A stretch of 64,000 nucleotides of DNA from Mesotaenium endlicherianum (GCA_009602735.1 WELA01012617.1:124001-188000), one strand, 5' to 3'; shown: positions 19,853-32,887, numbered from the stretch's first letter. Numbers and translations are program-made. Notes: a model not told the origin generated them from the letters alone.

Positions 19853-20925
19853 GTGAGTAACATGGGCCGCGGCTCACAAAAGCTGCTGCCAGTGCCCTAT
19901 CCAGTTGCCTCAGCATTAAATTTGATGCCAGGAGTGGCACCATTGCCTCAAGCGACCATTCACATGGAGAACTTGTCTAGAGGTACTGGAATGGTGGTGT
20001 TGGAACAATTTGCCAGTTTAGGGTTTGCAACCATGACTCTGATCTAGAGAGAAATCAAGGTTTTCAAAGTCCTCTACATGGACAATGACGACAACGCGAT
20101 CCGAGCTTTTCAAGAAGTCATGAGTCAGATGCGACAGATGCATCAATTTAAGGAGTTGACCCCAGCCTACCAGCATGTGGAGCGTGTGGCTGATGGAGAC
20201 ATCATGAACGTGAGGTTGGAAAGCCTGCACCCATATAAAATTGATTGGATCTTTGCCATCCATTTTCTCAAGCTTGAAGGAGGAGAGTATTTAACGATCC
20301 TCGAGCACAACATTGGGGAACAATGGTGAAAATTATCCACTTGCTGCGAGAACGCCAGCATCAATTCCCACCTGTGTTTGTGATAGGAAACGTGAGATGA
20401 AGCCGGGAGCTCCATGGCTGATTTTCAACTCAACTGTGGGACATTATGCCCTATTGAACGATGCAAGGCATGGAGGATTGTCTCATCGGGCGAGGATATT
20501 CTGGACCAATGGCATCCCACTTGAAATCTTGAAAGCTATGGAGATGATTTCTCGCCGACCACCTAACACCCGATCAGTGGGAGATGTGCTAGGAGTGCTT
20601 ACCAGGCCAGTGACAAGGAGGGATACTTACCCTGAGTACTGCGTCAACGAGCCGGAGCAATCAAGGGAGGTCTTGCCTACCTTCACAGCATACTCCGAAC
20701 CCGAGGCTTCACCAAGGGATGACCAAGAATGGTCAAGGATGCCAATGTCCGGGATGCTCTGTGGTGAGACCTTATGCCATGGAAAAAGGACAATGCCTGG
20801 GAATGCCAGGAATAATAGTTAAACACATTATTAGCGTGGTTGGACGTCCAGAAGCAGCCAAGATTTTTGGCAACATGATTGGTCAGCATACTATGACTTG
20901 GTTGCCGAAGACCACCGTGACCTAG
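19853..20925 (+). pseudogene. Degenerate DNMT3-like methyltransferase of element C
   Basis: Collinear with the element B enzyme through several frames: MVVLEQFASLGFATM (motif I, Gly replaced by Ser), VLYMDNDDNAIRAF (motif II), LTPAYQHVERVADGDIMNV and IDWIFA (lead-in to motif IV), PPVFVIGNV (motif VI, Glu replaced by Gly), GLSHRARIFWTNGIP (motif VIII, both Arg kept), EVLPTF (matching element B's ALPTF), and IFGNMIGQHTMTWL (motif X). The Cys-Gln of motif IV is not found and a small deletion seems to have removed it. Motif VIII looks even more DNMT3-like than that of B. At least three frame changes and several stops make it inactive. It lies between protease and RT, as in B. Confidence 0.85.
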
Positions 20926-20931
20926 CAGCAG

Positions 20932-21289
20932 ATGACCTTCTTTAACATACCTATGCCTAAGCCGCCAACGGTGACAATTGGAATATTAGTGGTGCCTACT
21001 TCAGATCAGAGACCTGATAGGAGCGTGCGCCAACGAACGCCGGAAGCACCTCCAACACGCAAAAATGCAACAAAGGAACCCAAGGGCACAAACACCCTAC
21101 TCAAGGAGGCAAGTATGGCAGAATTGACACAATGCCGTGAGCTGCTAGATCGCTCGAATAATCAAACTGCTGCGCTAACAGCACCTCTGGAAAGAGAAGA
21201 TGCTCCCATGACGGACAGGGATCCGAACACTAGGGCTCCGCCACCAAGCAAAGAAGAGGTTGACGAGAGGACCACGTCATCTTGGCTAA
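20932..21289 (+). pseudogene. Linker after the methyltransferase of element C
   Basis: An open stretch of about 120 codons (MTFFNIPMPKPPTVTIG onward) is rich in Pro, Thr and charged residues and has no recognised motif. It follows methyltransferase motif X and is broken at 21289 by element E. The polyprotein would resume at 27618. Confidence 0.5.
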
Positions 21290-22470
21290 TATAATGAATC
21301 TGTTTATTATTTATTTATATAATTGCATATACACGTATACCATCTAACAAGTAATATGTGAATATACTCACATGTGCAAGTTCATCGAAATAAATATGTA
21401 GCGATGTAATACGAGTTTACTTACTTTGTCAAAAAAGATCAGCAGGGTGACTTATTTACTTTAGTATCAATTGCTGAGGATATCAAAGTACAGTTTGCTG
21501 AGGATACATGTATATATATGACATAATATCAGTAGGTTGATGTATAGTAAGCTCGCATAGTGATAGTCAATATACTTGGACTTAGTAGGCTGAGGATAGA
21601 TGTATTCATTTAGATAAATTATTGGTAGATTGGCACAAGTGACCGTAGTATACTAAAAGTTGTGAGGTCGACTGAGATTCGGTAAACTGATGTTCTACCA
21701 GTGTGGTTAACTCCTGGGTAGGCGGGGCCATCATCAGTCAATTGAACCTGCTAGGACTTCAGTCAATCGACCAACTCATATGGTCGTTATACCTAGATCC
21801 GTGGGTCCCAACTTAACGGGTTTCCCACGAAACAGCGCACCTTGCGCCGTTGTCAACCAAGTGGTCACTAGGTACATAGCAGGCTGGGATCTCGTGGTCC
21901 TTCATTCTGGACAGTAGGCTTAACAGTCGGATATCTAGTGTCAAGTCATGTGTGCACTTCTGGATTTGTTACTATGACCAGCTTTCACGCAAATTGACAT
22001 GGCTTCTTCGTCAAGACGCGTCCGTTACCATTGAGTTTGCTCAATTTAGAGTAGTATGGACGGAGTTATGCCCTCTGACATTTCGGGGTCACATAGCGAA
22101 CAGATTCTATGGTTTTGCACTTAAGTCAGTAGGATGTGTTTTAGCTACATTATGGTCACCTGAATGTGAGCGTCTTTGGTATTCCATCCCCTGATGTTGT
22201 GTGTGTGCTTACATATGCTTGAATGCCTGGTAGGCAAGATGCCATGAGTTTCTTAAGGGGAATCTAGTCCTCAAGCTCGCCTCTTTCTTGTGCCTCGTAT
22301 TAGTGTGCAATTATGGCACACTACGATAAGTGAGTCAAGGGGTATAGATGAATAAACGGAATTCATTCTAAGGGCAAAGATCGCTCCTTGATTTTACACG
22401 CTTCCACCTATCTCTCATATTATATGTTTAAATGCAATATATTTATCTTGAATAAGCAAGATTCATTTCA
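21290..22470 (+). repeat. 5' LTR of element E
   Basis: 1181 bp, starting TATAATGAAT (TG has become TA) and ending ATTCATTTCA just before the primer site. It is homologous to 26340-27617 and, inverted, to 31092-32350. Short open frames here are unsupported. Confidence 0.85.
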
Positions 22471-25400
22471 GTGGTATCGATGCTGAGTCCTTTCTTGAAT
22501 GTCCGTGCTTGTCTTCTTTGTCTCATGAGGTATTGTGTGAGGCTTACTTTTGTGGTATGCTGAGTCTAGGTAGAGCTTGGGAAGTGTATGACGTAGAGCA
22601 TTGCACATCCTGTCCAGGATCCTTCCACTTGCTCACCTAGTGTGTCTCTTGGCTCAATGTACTATGCGGTATACTAACTTGACTTTCCTAGCCTCTTGTG
22701 TATAGATCCACGCAATGAGAAGCCTAAAGTGGAGGCTCGATGGAAGAGGTGTCTGCAAGCATTAAGGGCAGCCTCAAGGGAGTTGCATCCTAGCAAGCTG
22801 GATATGACTTGTTTACCTCACTTAATCATAGTCGTTGTGTGTTGTTATATGCAATCCAGGGCTAGTATAGAGAGGGGTGTACACTCTAGCTGTGCTAGGG
22901 GACTTGTTAGTGCTATCTCTTAGGGTTTAACCTTGTTGTTTTGCATAAGACGTTCCTCTCTCATTATATGTGTGATAGTTAGGTTGAGGGAGCTTGGGTA
23001 TGGTTGCATGTGTTGAGCAACAGTACAATGCGTGCACACATGATTTACTAACTTAATTTTTTGAATATGGATTGACGACAGGTTATCCTCGCCATGGTCC
23101 AAGTGCACTATGTTGTCCACAAGTTTCAGCATGATGCAGCTTCTATATGAAGAGGCCTCGCCAGCAACAATGGCATCCTACAGATACCCCCTATTCTCAA
23201 CCTTGGGACATTGTGTGCTTCTCTTGTTTGCCACATTGATTTGTACTTGGAGGGTTTAGGGTATGTGTCTTGTGCTTGAATGCTATGGGTGAGACGGTGA
23301 TGTTGTGGTACTTGATGGGATCGTAGGAGCTTGGGGTTTAAGCTTAAGATGAGTTTAGTCTGTTTGCTGAGGTTTATGGATGCGGATTTTATGTGAGTGT
23401 TGACTTAGGTCAATTCAATCTGCTCGATTATTTGCCCTAATGCGGTCAAAGTGGTTTGGGGCTTGGGTTAATGGACGCTAGGGCTTTCCCTTAACTCTTT
23501 TCATTTTGCATGGCTTATTGAGGGTTAAGTGTCCGAGAGCAGCCGCGGTCCATGAGTACTTTGAGTGCTTGAGTTAAATGAGCTCTTGGTCTGGCCGTGC
23601 TTGGTGCTTGGCATGTCTTACTATAGGTGTGGCTTGTTGGAGCTAGCAAGGGATTCAGATTGATCAGCATATCGAGACTTAGGTCTGTACTGTGTGTTGA
23701 CTGATGTATGGGAAGTCAACGTGGATACTAGAGGGGGTTATATTACTTGCCTTAGGTCCAGTTGACTATATGTGTTTAGATATCACCTGTACACTTGGTC
23801 AAGTGTAAGGAGGTTTGTGTCTTCGTCATAGGGACGATCTAGGCATATTAGCAGTGTGCTAATTTTTTGCCGCCCTCGCAGCTAACTGAGCTCGCTAGAG
23901 GCGCATGCTAGGTAGCATGCGAGACGCATTTGTATATGCGTCAAGTGCATGGGAATTGCATCCCGGGTGCTAGAGGTAGTGGATCGCCGTTAGCACACCG
24001 TAGAGCAGGTGTAAAATGGGCCCTGCTGTGATTAGATTCACTATGCACACCTAAGTACAGATAGAAGAGACCATCAACATTATGGACGTTCTCGCAATGC
24101 ATGGCTTGAATCCTAGTTTTGAAATTTGGATACGGCGCATACGGATTTGCCAATTCGCCGTACGTACAGAACGTGAGAGTCAGACGAGTACGTTGGCATA
24201 CGCCGAAATACGTGAGTGTCGGTGGAATAAACTGACTATAAATCGAAAATAAATCAAAAAATCTGGTTATACTCTAATACGGAGTATCACAATACGGAGT
24301 ATTGCAATACGTACGATTCGGCCAAAAGAGGTTGTATGGGAGTATTTTAAAACTAGGCTTCAATGATCTTGTTCAGTCTGATGCACAAACATTCTTCTTG
24401 CTAGCTTGGAGTTACAGTGCAAAAGTCCTACCACTGATTTATGCACGCTGTTGTTGTTGGCTTGCTAAGTGCTTGCTGCAATTACAATAGGTGCTATGTA
24501 TGTGCCTCTAGAGAGGAACTTAGTTTTGAGCTATACTAAGTTTGCCCATTGTCATTGGTTGAGTCTACGTGATCCCAATGTTTGCCTTGTCCTCCCGGGA
24601 ATTATGTAATGGAGTCATCAGATCTTGAGTGAACTAATGCAGCTAGGGTGTGGTGTTTACCACGCGTAGCTTGAAGCTCATTGAAGGCAACTTACACACT
24701 TGTTTGTTGTCTGTTGAACAGACTGAGACCACCAAGCAGTGTGTGAAGCAATGGTGACATAAAGGTCGAGCGAGGCCGAGGAGTTGGCATGCTGGATGTT
24801 GCCACGTGACGCTTCCCCACCTGTCCTCTGGGCAACTTCAAGCAGTAAGGCTTGAAGGAGGGAGTATCTTGAAACATCAAAACTTTGATACAGTTGGTTG
24901 TCTCTGTTCTTTATTATTTGGATAGTTGACTCTCACCATTGGGTGGTTATCATTTTGGTGTATGTCTTGCTAAGAATGACTAGTATGAGGCCTTATATGT
25001 ATGCATTGGTAGAGTCAGCTAACTGAAGTACTCTTTGGTATGGATAAACCTTCTAATGGGGCCGGTTGTCTTTATGTCATAGCAAGCTATCTACACTCTC
25101 AAATGTAGGGATGTAATAGGCTGGCTTGCGTTTAGGTTATTCATGGATAGAGCTTTATGCTAAGAGGGGCTGAATGGAAGTACACTCCTCACTGTCCCAC
25201 CCAGGGCATTGCTTTAGTCTTGAAAAATGGACTATTTTTTTGGGGGGGGGGAACTTTCTTCCTTGCTTCCTTGGGTGTTTGCACTCTGTGTCCTCTCTTG
25301 GCTTTCCTTTGTTGATTCTTCTCCACCCACTCGTACCTCCGCAATCCTTTGTGATTGTAACTCTGTGTGGATCTTATGATGAGGAGTTGTAAGCACTTCT

Positions 25401-26339
25401 TGGTGTGCTTATGTGGTTAGAGCTATCGGATCGACAGCTATTTAAGTTGGGGAGAGGGAGATGGGATGTGTATTAGGAGTATTTAGTAAGCCGTGCTTAC
25501 CTGCATACTCAGCAGCACGTGTGTGTACTATCTCATTCATAGCCTACCACATCCTATGTATGTACTGCATTAATATGAGGAGCACCAGTGACTCACTTGT
25601 ATACGCTGTAGGTTGCAGTACACTATTAGAGCAAGTATACGTACTAACTAGGTAAGTACATTGCCATAAGTTGGGATCGGATAGCAATAATACATGGCAC
25701 GTCAGGGAACTGTTTGAGGTGACTATAATATTACTCACAACCATATATTTCTTTTAACATTAGCGTGTTCTGAAAACATGGTTAAAATATAGAGAATTTC
25801 TTGGGCTCATTAAACTGATGCTACTAATCTTGTGAGAACATTCAATGCCATCAAACCAATTGGTATCCCTTTTCCTTCAATACCCTTAATTTTGAGCAGG
25901 TTCCCAAGTCACAAGAACTCCCTGGTGAGGAGCTTTCAAGGTGTGAGCACGGCAGGAGTTTAGAACCAAAAGAAGGAGAAAATGCTTAGTTCAGTAAGCT
26001 GAGCTATAATAACAGTCTTTCATTGTTTGACCCCGAAAGGAGGCTGTTTGATTGCGGTATGGTGATTGCATGGTGTGCTCTATTGTGTCTTTCAACTGGA
26101 AGGACTATTGGGACTTGGGGTAAGTCTATACATGTCTTCAGTTATTGATTGTGAATTGAGATGGTTGCTTGCATGACAGTTTGTTGTGATTTATTTACAC
26201 TTGCATTGGGTAGATGAATATATTACCCTCATGTTTTGTTTGCTTGCTTTGCTTCACCTAGTTGACTGAAGTGTATTATTATATAAGTGCATCATATGCT
26301 GAGTGTTGTCGAGGCGACAACAATTTAAGTTAGAGAGAT
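22471..26339 (+). other. Interior of element E without coding capacity
   Basis: The primer site is at 22472. No open stretch longer than about 75 codons exists on either strand and none matches gag or pol. Features seen are MITE copy b (24112-24357), a T-run followed by a G-run at about 25227-25250, and an 8-bp-stem hairpin TGTTGTCG-AGG-CGACAACA at 26304-26322, just before the purine-rich tract that ends at 26339. I see nothing else. Confidence 0.7.
24112..24357. mobile_element. MITE copy b (246 bp)
   Basis: Begins CCTAGTTTTGAAATTTGG and ends GTATTTTAAAACTAGG, giving the clearest terminal inverted repeat of the family. Flanks CTTGAAT and CTTCAAT are a near-match target duplication. The interior shares long stretches with copy a. 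It sits within element E, so the family was active after E inserted. Confidence 0.82.
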
Positions 26340-27617
26340 TGTACTGAATCAATTCATTATTTAATGAATTAATTGCATATACACATATATCATTTAATAA
26401 GTAGTATGTCAATATTCTCTCATGTGCGAGTTCATCCAAATTAATATGTATCGATATAATACGAGTTTACTTACTTTGTCAAAAAGATTACCCAGATGAC
26501 TTTTGTATTATAACGTAGTTTGTTGACTTTGTCGAAAAGGTCAGCAGGATAACTTATTTCCTTTAATATCGATTGTTGAGGAAATAAGAGTTTAGTTTGC
26601 TGACATTATATGTCTATATAGGACATAATATCAGTAGGTTGATGTATAGTAAGCTCGCATAGTGATAGTCAATATACTTGGACTCAGTACGGTGAGGATA
26701 GATATATTCATTAAGATAAATTATTGGTAGATTGGCACACGTGATCGTAGTATACTAAAAATTGTGATTTTGACTAAGATTTGGTAAACCGATGTCCTAC
26801 CAGTGTGGTTAACTCCTGGGTAGGCGGAGACATCGTCAGTCAACTGAACAGTTAGGAGTTCAGTCAATCGACCAATTAATATGGTCGTTATACCTAGATC
26901 CGTGGGTCCCAGCTTAACGGGTTTTCCACAAAACGGCGCACCTTGCGCCGTGGTTGACCAGGTGGTCACTAGGTACATAGCCGGCTGGATCTTGTGGTCC
27001 CTCATTCCGGACAGTAGGCTTTATAGTCGGATATCTAGTTGCATGTCATGTGTGCACTTTTGGGTTCGTTACATGACCAGCTTTCACAAAAATTAACATG
27101 GCTTCTTCGTCTGTGCTCCACATGGAACGCACTAGAACTTTTCAAAAAGGTCTCGTCCGGAAGCGTCTAATGCCGTTGAGTTTGCTCAATTTAGAGTATT
27201 GTGGACAGAGTTATGCTCTCTGGCATTTCGGGGTCACATAGCGGATAAATTCCATGGTTTTGCACCTAATTCAATAGAATGTGTTTTAGCTACATTATGG
27301 TCATCTAAATGAGAGCGCCTGTGCTATTCAGTCCTCTGATGTTGTGTATGTGTTTAGACATGCTTGTATGCCTGGTAGGCTAGAGGCCATGAGTTTCTAA
27401 AGGAGAATCTCTAGTCCTCAAGTTCGCATCTTTCTTGTGACCCGTGTTAGTGTCAAACTATGGCACATTACGGTAAGTGAGTCAAGGGATATAGATGAGT
27501 AAACGGAATCCATTATAAGGGCAAAGATCGCTCCCTGATTTTACACGCTTCCACCTATCTCTGATCTCATATATTAAAACGATACATATTTATCTTGATT
27601 AAGCACAATTTATTTTA
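26340..27617 (+). repeat. 3' LTR of element E
   Basis: 1278 bp, starting TGTACTGAATC and ending ATTTATTTTA, followed by the duplicate GCTAA. It is longer than the 5' copy, with about 50 extra bases around 27110-27165 among other indels. Confidence 0.85.
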
Positions 27618-27622
27618 GCTAA

Positions 27623-29942
27623 GGGCAGAGACGTCTATGCTAGAAAGAGGACCATCATCCAGAGGAGAAGAAAAGCCTGAACGGCAGCTGACGCCACCGG
27701 CAAGATGAATGACTCCTATGCGCAAGGCAACCATAGAAGGTGAGGATTCAGGTTATGACACTAACGTCAGCTCAAGAGCAACTAGGAATGGACATTATTG
27801 GGAGGCAAGCTCGAGCAATTGGGAAACTAATCAGATTGGCCCCTAGTTTAAAAATTCTCGCGTATCGATCGGCTCAGCTTGCCGTACCGATACTTCGTAT
27901 ACGTATCACAAAAAAACTTTGATTAATAGTGGTCCGTTATTTTTATTGAAGACCAAAAAAAAACTTCCATTCTTCGAGAGGATGGTTAACAAATGTTTTT
28001 AATTTGACCATCTATTCTTGAAGCGCTCATCATTCCCCACCTAACGCGATCCACGAAATTTACGAATTTCAAACTTCCTAAAAGTTACAGTCGCAAACAC
28101 GCTTGGCGTATTTGGGCGTAATTTACGTATGGATTTGACACACCCGTATATACATATACATACAGGCCGTATCCGTATTTTAAAACTAGGAATTGGCCTT
28201 TCATCCTCACCAGACTCGGAATGGTCAAATGGGACTCGAAGCTGGAGTACTCCTAAGGAGTCACTTAAGAAGAGTGACAAACGCCGGTGCAATATTGGCA
28301 AGTGGGCCGAAGCAAGCAGCCAATAGTCAGCAGACTTTGGAGGGTCTGGAAAGACTATTTGCTCAAAATTAAGTATCGAAGATCACAAGGAGTTGGGCAA
28401 GGGACTGGCCGAAACGCTTCGCGCATCGGACCCAAAGGCGACCAAAAAGGAGCGGAATCTGACAGCAGTATGCCTGACAGCTGGAAAGATTACCATGCAG
28501 GAAATGGATTAGCTTTCTAGAGGAAAATTTTGATTCGCGCAGAGAGGAGAAGGTGACGCAGGCAGCGCACGCCTTACAATTTGCATTTGTCAAGATGGCT
28601 AAACTTAATATGGAAAACGACGAGGAGTCGCCACCACCAGGAAAGGAGGAGCCAGTTGAAGCCGAGGCAAAAATGTCTGACTTGCCAGAGTTTGACCTGT
28701 TTGTGCTCACAGATGGAGGGGATGGGGGGAACAAGGTCCCACGCTTTCCTACCCTGAAATTGGATTTGCTGGAATTGCAAGAGCTCAGGATGGACGACTG
28801 GGTGGCTGACCACTTGATGCCGGAGGGGCCCAACCCAGCGGATCCGTACAATGATTTGAGATGTCCCACTTCTAACACTCCTACTGCCAGCATTGCGGCA
28901 CTGAAACTTACCACGCAAGAGGGGCTACGACAGCCACCAGAGGTAACTGCGTGTGTGGCCAAGGCAGAATCAGTGCAGGAGAAGCCACAAGGCCGCGCAA
29001 GCAGGCTCAGGAAGGTGGCTTGCGAGGGAAACGCACCATTCAGACGGATGCTAACGCGTTACTTCATGTATTGAGGGGAACCTCGCAAGGAAGGAGCGCC
29101 ATGGGGATTCACAGCCGTCCCACCAAAGCCAATCTTAGATATCTTGCAGAAGGAAGGTGAGGCAGGTCTAATCCATAGAGTCAGTGCATTGGAGATTAAC
29201 ATTCCCGTGGTAACACCCTCCACCACTGGAACGTGGGGAAGGGCCAAACCTGCCCTTAGGGTGCCAACAGACTCCGAACAAGAGCTCATTGGCTTGAGAA
29301 GGACAGAGAGCGCCTGATAGAGGAAAAAGTTGTGCGTAACAGGTTGGTAGACCTGCAGGATCAATGATTTGTGTCACGCAAGCACACAAGCACTCGTATC
29401 GTGGACGTCAGTAAAAGGCAGTTCATGGGGAGGAGGGGCCCCTTTGCGTTTCAGAGGAGGAGAGTACACAGTCCCCACGTGCTACGACTTTTGTTCCCCG
29501 ACCTTTCAAGAGGAGGAGGCAGCAGAGGGAGCGGACGAGCAAGGGAGAGGCGGAGATGAGTAGCAAGAGCGGGACAGTCACACCTCCACCAGGAGAAAAT
29601 CCTGGAGTAACCTTGGATCGCATAACCACGATGGAGTGACAATGGGGATGGTCAATCGACATAAGGACAGCAACTCTTGAACCAACGCTCGCCCACGACC
29701 TGAAGAAGGCAAAACAGGCACCAGCTGGACCAGAGAAGACAAAGAGTGGTTCCTGCGTCAACCAGTCAAGAGGCGGCTTAAGTATTCCTCTCAGCAAGAG
29801 AAGCGGCGACCTCCAAGAAAGGGTAAGGGACCAAAGGGAAAGGTTGTAGAGCCTAAACTTTAGGAGGAATAGGCTGAGAAGCCTGTCACTCCACCACCAA
29901 TCAACCATGGTGAGAAATCAAAGGGTAAGGACAAGGGTAAAA
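27623..29942 (+). pseudogene. Element C polyprotein region between methyltransferase and RT
   Basis: Several short open stretches in different frames encode charged, Pro-rich sequence, including 28553-29074 (Glu/Asp-rich, 173 codons) and a Lys/Gly/Pro-rich piece near 29880-29960 that runs into RT. There is no catalytic motif. It corresponds to the linker between methyltransferase and RT in element B but is longer and is interrupted by a MITE at 27842-28190. Numerous stops. Confidence 0.5.
27842..28190. mobile_element. MITE-related element copy c (~349 bp)
   Basis: Starts CCCTAGTTTAAAAATTC and ends CCGTATTTTAAAACTAGG, sharing the terminal inverted repeats of copies a and b but with a different interior. 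Flanks GATTGGCC and AATTGGCC match at seven of eight bases. It lies in element C. Confidence 0.75.
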
Positions 29943-31086
29943 AACCCCCTCATGAACCCCAAGAGCAGCAACTACTGGACGCTTTTGCTGGGGAGAAGCA
30001 GCCGAAAATTGAGATTTTTGCCATTGGGAAAATGGTCTCATCCCAACAAAAAGCACAGGTAGGGAGGCTGCTGAAGACACACCGTAAGGTGTTTGCTTTC
30101 ACTAAAGAGGAGATTGGTAAAACTACTGCTAACGTGTGTGAAATCATGCTGCCCACAGACAAGCTTGTCAGACTTGGGCTGCATAAGCTCAGCTAGACAG
30201 AGTGGGACTGTGTGGAGAAAACCTACCAGGAACTGCATAAGCTTGCCATGATTGAAAAATCAATTGCACTACATGGGGCTCCCACCGTTGTGGTCGCAAA
30301 GAAGGACAAGGCTGGCAATTACACTTCCACCCGCATGTGTGGCAATTACAGGAGACTATATCTATACATAGAATTAGAGAGCTATGTGACGCCTACGCGG
30401 GAGCGGATCTTCTCTTTTGCCATCACCGAGAAGGTGGTTAGCATCATTGATTTGCGCCAAGGTTTTAATTGAATTTTTGTGAAAGCAAAAGATGGAGGTA
30501 AGATCGCTTTTTGTGCTTAAAGAGAATTATGGCAGTGGACAGAAATGCCATTTTTCAAAGGACTACGGATAAAGTGCAGGAGAGGCTAGACTCTGCAACA
30601 CCATATATTGATGGTGTTGGTGTTTAGTAAGTCAATTTGGCATCACCTCAAGCACTTGGAACAAGTGTTTCTGCGCCTGGTGAAATTCCAAATGACGCTA
30701 CATCCTGGAAAGTGCATAATATTTGAGGCACATGTGCCTTACTCAGGACATAAGAATAGGAACAATGCTACGTTCCCTCAGGTTGCAAAGATTGAGGCAA
30801 TCTACAAAATACCTGCACCGGCGAACGTAACTAAGTTGAGAGCCCTGCTAGGACTCAGCAGTTATTATCGAAAATATGTGAATAATTCTATCAAAATTGC
30901 TAAACCATTGACGAATCTCCTGAAAAAGGATGTACCTTTTGTGTGGACAAAATCCCAGGAGAAGACCATGAACGACCTAAAGGAGGCTTGTGACAGATCC
31001 TGGCATGCGCATGCCAGACCACTCAAAGCCATTCAACCTGCACACACACTGGAGTTGTATGAGGATTGGCGTAGTACTCACGCAGG
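29943..31086 (+). pseudogene. Reverse transcriptase of element C
   Basis: Lead-in KIEIFAIGKMVSSQQKAQVG, then VVVAKKDKAGNYTSTRMCGNYRRL (30290-30350) and VVSIIDLRQGFN (30435-30470) are RT core blocks matching element B. Further on, HLKHLEQVFLRLVKFQMTLHPGK and LRALLGLSSYYRKYV with AKPLTNLLKKD are the thumb and connection. The catalytic YxDD box is unreadable because of stops and frame changes around 30480-30600. It ends where an E solo LTR has inserted, at the start of RNase H. Confidence 0.85.
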
Positions 31087-31091
31087 TTGAA

Positions 31092-32350
31092 TGAAATGAA
31101 TCTTGCTTATTCAGGACATATAAATTACAATGTATGAGATCAGAGATAGGTGGAAGCGTGTAAAATCAGGGAGCAATCTTTGCGCTTATAAAGGATTCTG
31201 GTTACTCATCTTTACCCTCTGACTCACTTACCGTTGTGTGCATAGTTGCACACTAACTCAAGGCACAAGAAAGAGACGAAGTTGAGGACTAGAGCTTTTT
31301 TGTTAGAAACTTATGGACTCTTTCCTATCAGGCATACAAGCATATATAAGCACACACACAACGTGAGAGGACTGTAGAGCAAAGGTGCTCTCATTCGGAT
31401 TACCATAATGTAGCTAAAACACATCCTACTGACTTAGGTGCAAAACCATAGAATCTGTCCGTTTGTGACCCCGAGACATCGAAAGCCATTAACTTTGTCA
31501 ATAATTCTCCAAGTTGAGCAAACTCAACAACAACGGATGCATCTTAATGAGACCTTTCTGAAAAGTCCCAGTTCGCTCCATTTGGAGCATGGAAAAAGAA
31601 GCCATGCCGATTGTCGTGAAAGCTGGTCATAATAACGAACCCAAAAGTGCACACATGACTTGCAAGTAGAAAATCCTACTCTAAAGCCCATTGTCCAAAA
31701 TGAGGGACCACGAGATCTCAGCCTATTGTGTACCTAGTGACCACCTGGTTGACCACGGCGCAAGGTGCGCCGTTTTGTTGGAAACCCGCTAAGTTGGGAC
31801 CCACGGGTTTAGGTATAACGACCATATTGCTTGGTCGTTTAACTGAAGTCCTAACTGTTCAGCTAACTGACGACGGCTCCGCCTACCCACGAATTAACCA
31901 CATTGGTAGGACATCGATTCACCGAATTCCAGTCAACCTCCCAACTTTCAGTATACTACAAATTGGTCACATATGCCTATATACAAATATTTATCTAAAT
32001 GAATATGTCTATCCTCAGCGTACTGAGTCTAAGTACACTAACCATCATTATGCAAGCATACTACGTGTTAACCTACTGATACTATGTCCTATATTTATGT
32101 CCTGATAATCTCAGCAACCTACACTATGATACCAATATCATCCTGCTGACCTTTCCGACATAATCAGCAAACTACACTAAAATACAAAAGTCATCCTGCT
32201 GACTTTTTCGACCCAGAGCGTAAACTTGCATTATATCGACATACATTTATTAAGATGAACTCGCACATGTGAGGATATTGACATAATACTGATCTAGTGT
32301 TGTATTTCTAAATACAATTAATTAAATAAATAATGAACTAATTCATTACA
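31092..32350 (-). repeat. Solo LTR of the element E family
   Basis: 1259 bp on the minus strand; on the + strand it starts TGAAATGAATC and ends ATTCATTACA. A perfect target duplication TTGAA flanks it (31087-31091, 32351-32355). No internal element sequence is attached, so it is the product of LTR-LTR recombination. It splits element C RNase H. Confidence 0.9.
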
Positions 32351-32355
32351 TTGAA

Positions 32356-32772
32356 CGCCCTAAGGAGGAGTACGTAATTGCCTACGCCTCTCGCTCTAGC
32401 AACCGAGCAGAGAGCAACTACTTGTCCTATGAAGGAGAGCTGGTGGCAGAGGTTTGAGCTGTCGCACATTTTAGAGAACATCTTTGGGGAAGACCTTTCA
32501 TCGTGATCACAGAGCACTCGCCATTAATTTGGCTGATGAAGAATGGAGACCCCACCAGTAAGCTAGCCCTTAGGGCCCTCAAGCTTCAAGAGTACCAGAT
32601 CACAGTAGTGTACCGGGCGGAGGTACTCAACAACGATGCGGATAGACTTAGTAGAATTTTGGATCCATCTTTCGACAACAAGACAAGAGCTCGTGAAGAC
32701 GAAGACGTGAGCAGCCCAGTGGAGGTGGCAGCTTGCTTGGCCAATATGGCTGGTATGGCCACGTCAGGCTAA
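32356..32772 (+). pseudogene. RNase H remnant of element C
   Basis: EYVIAYASRSSNRAESNYLSYEGELVA, then FIVITEHSPLIWLMKNGD and VVYRAEVLNNDADRLSRI are the C-terminal blocks of a Ty3/Gypsy RNase H, which degrades the RNA strand of the hybrid. The front of the domain is before 31086. One stop (TGA, about 32456) and the LTR insertion disable it. Confidence 0.82.
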
Positions 32773-32887
32773 GCTGCGCCTCTACCCCTGTTCTGCCCAG
32801 TGATCTGGGAAGATGAAGCCACTACGCACTGGCTGAAGACAGGAGTCCACCTCGAGGGACTATCTCCAAAAGGGAGAGACCATTTAA

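Larger units (their letters stand above)
21290..27617 (+). mobile_element. Element E: non-autonomous LTR retrotransposon (LARD-like)
   Basis: Two LTRs (21290-22470 and 26340-27617) flank a 3.87-kb interior with no gag or pol. A perfect target duplication GCTAA lies at 21285-21289 and 27618-27622. A primer site TGGTATCGATGC at 22472 and a purine run before 26340 are present. The LTR ends (TRTAATGAAT to ATTYATTTYA) and a hairpin beside the purine run are shared with element G, suggesting G-type proteins could mobilise it. It carries MITE copy b. Confidence 0.88.

Noticed and set aside
25227-25250. T-run followed by G-run as a functional element
   Set aside because: A homopolymer pair such as this is more likely slippage or a sequencing artefact; no context supports a function.
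28369-28962. 197-codon minus-strand open frame
   Set aside because: Antisense of the element C linker, with no motif; chance is likely in a region of biased composition.
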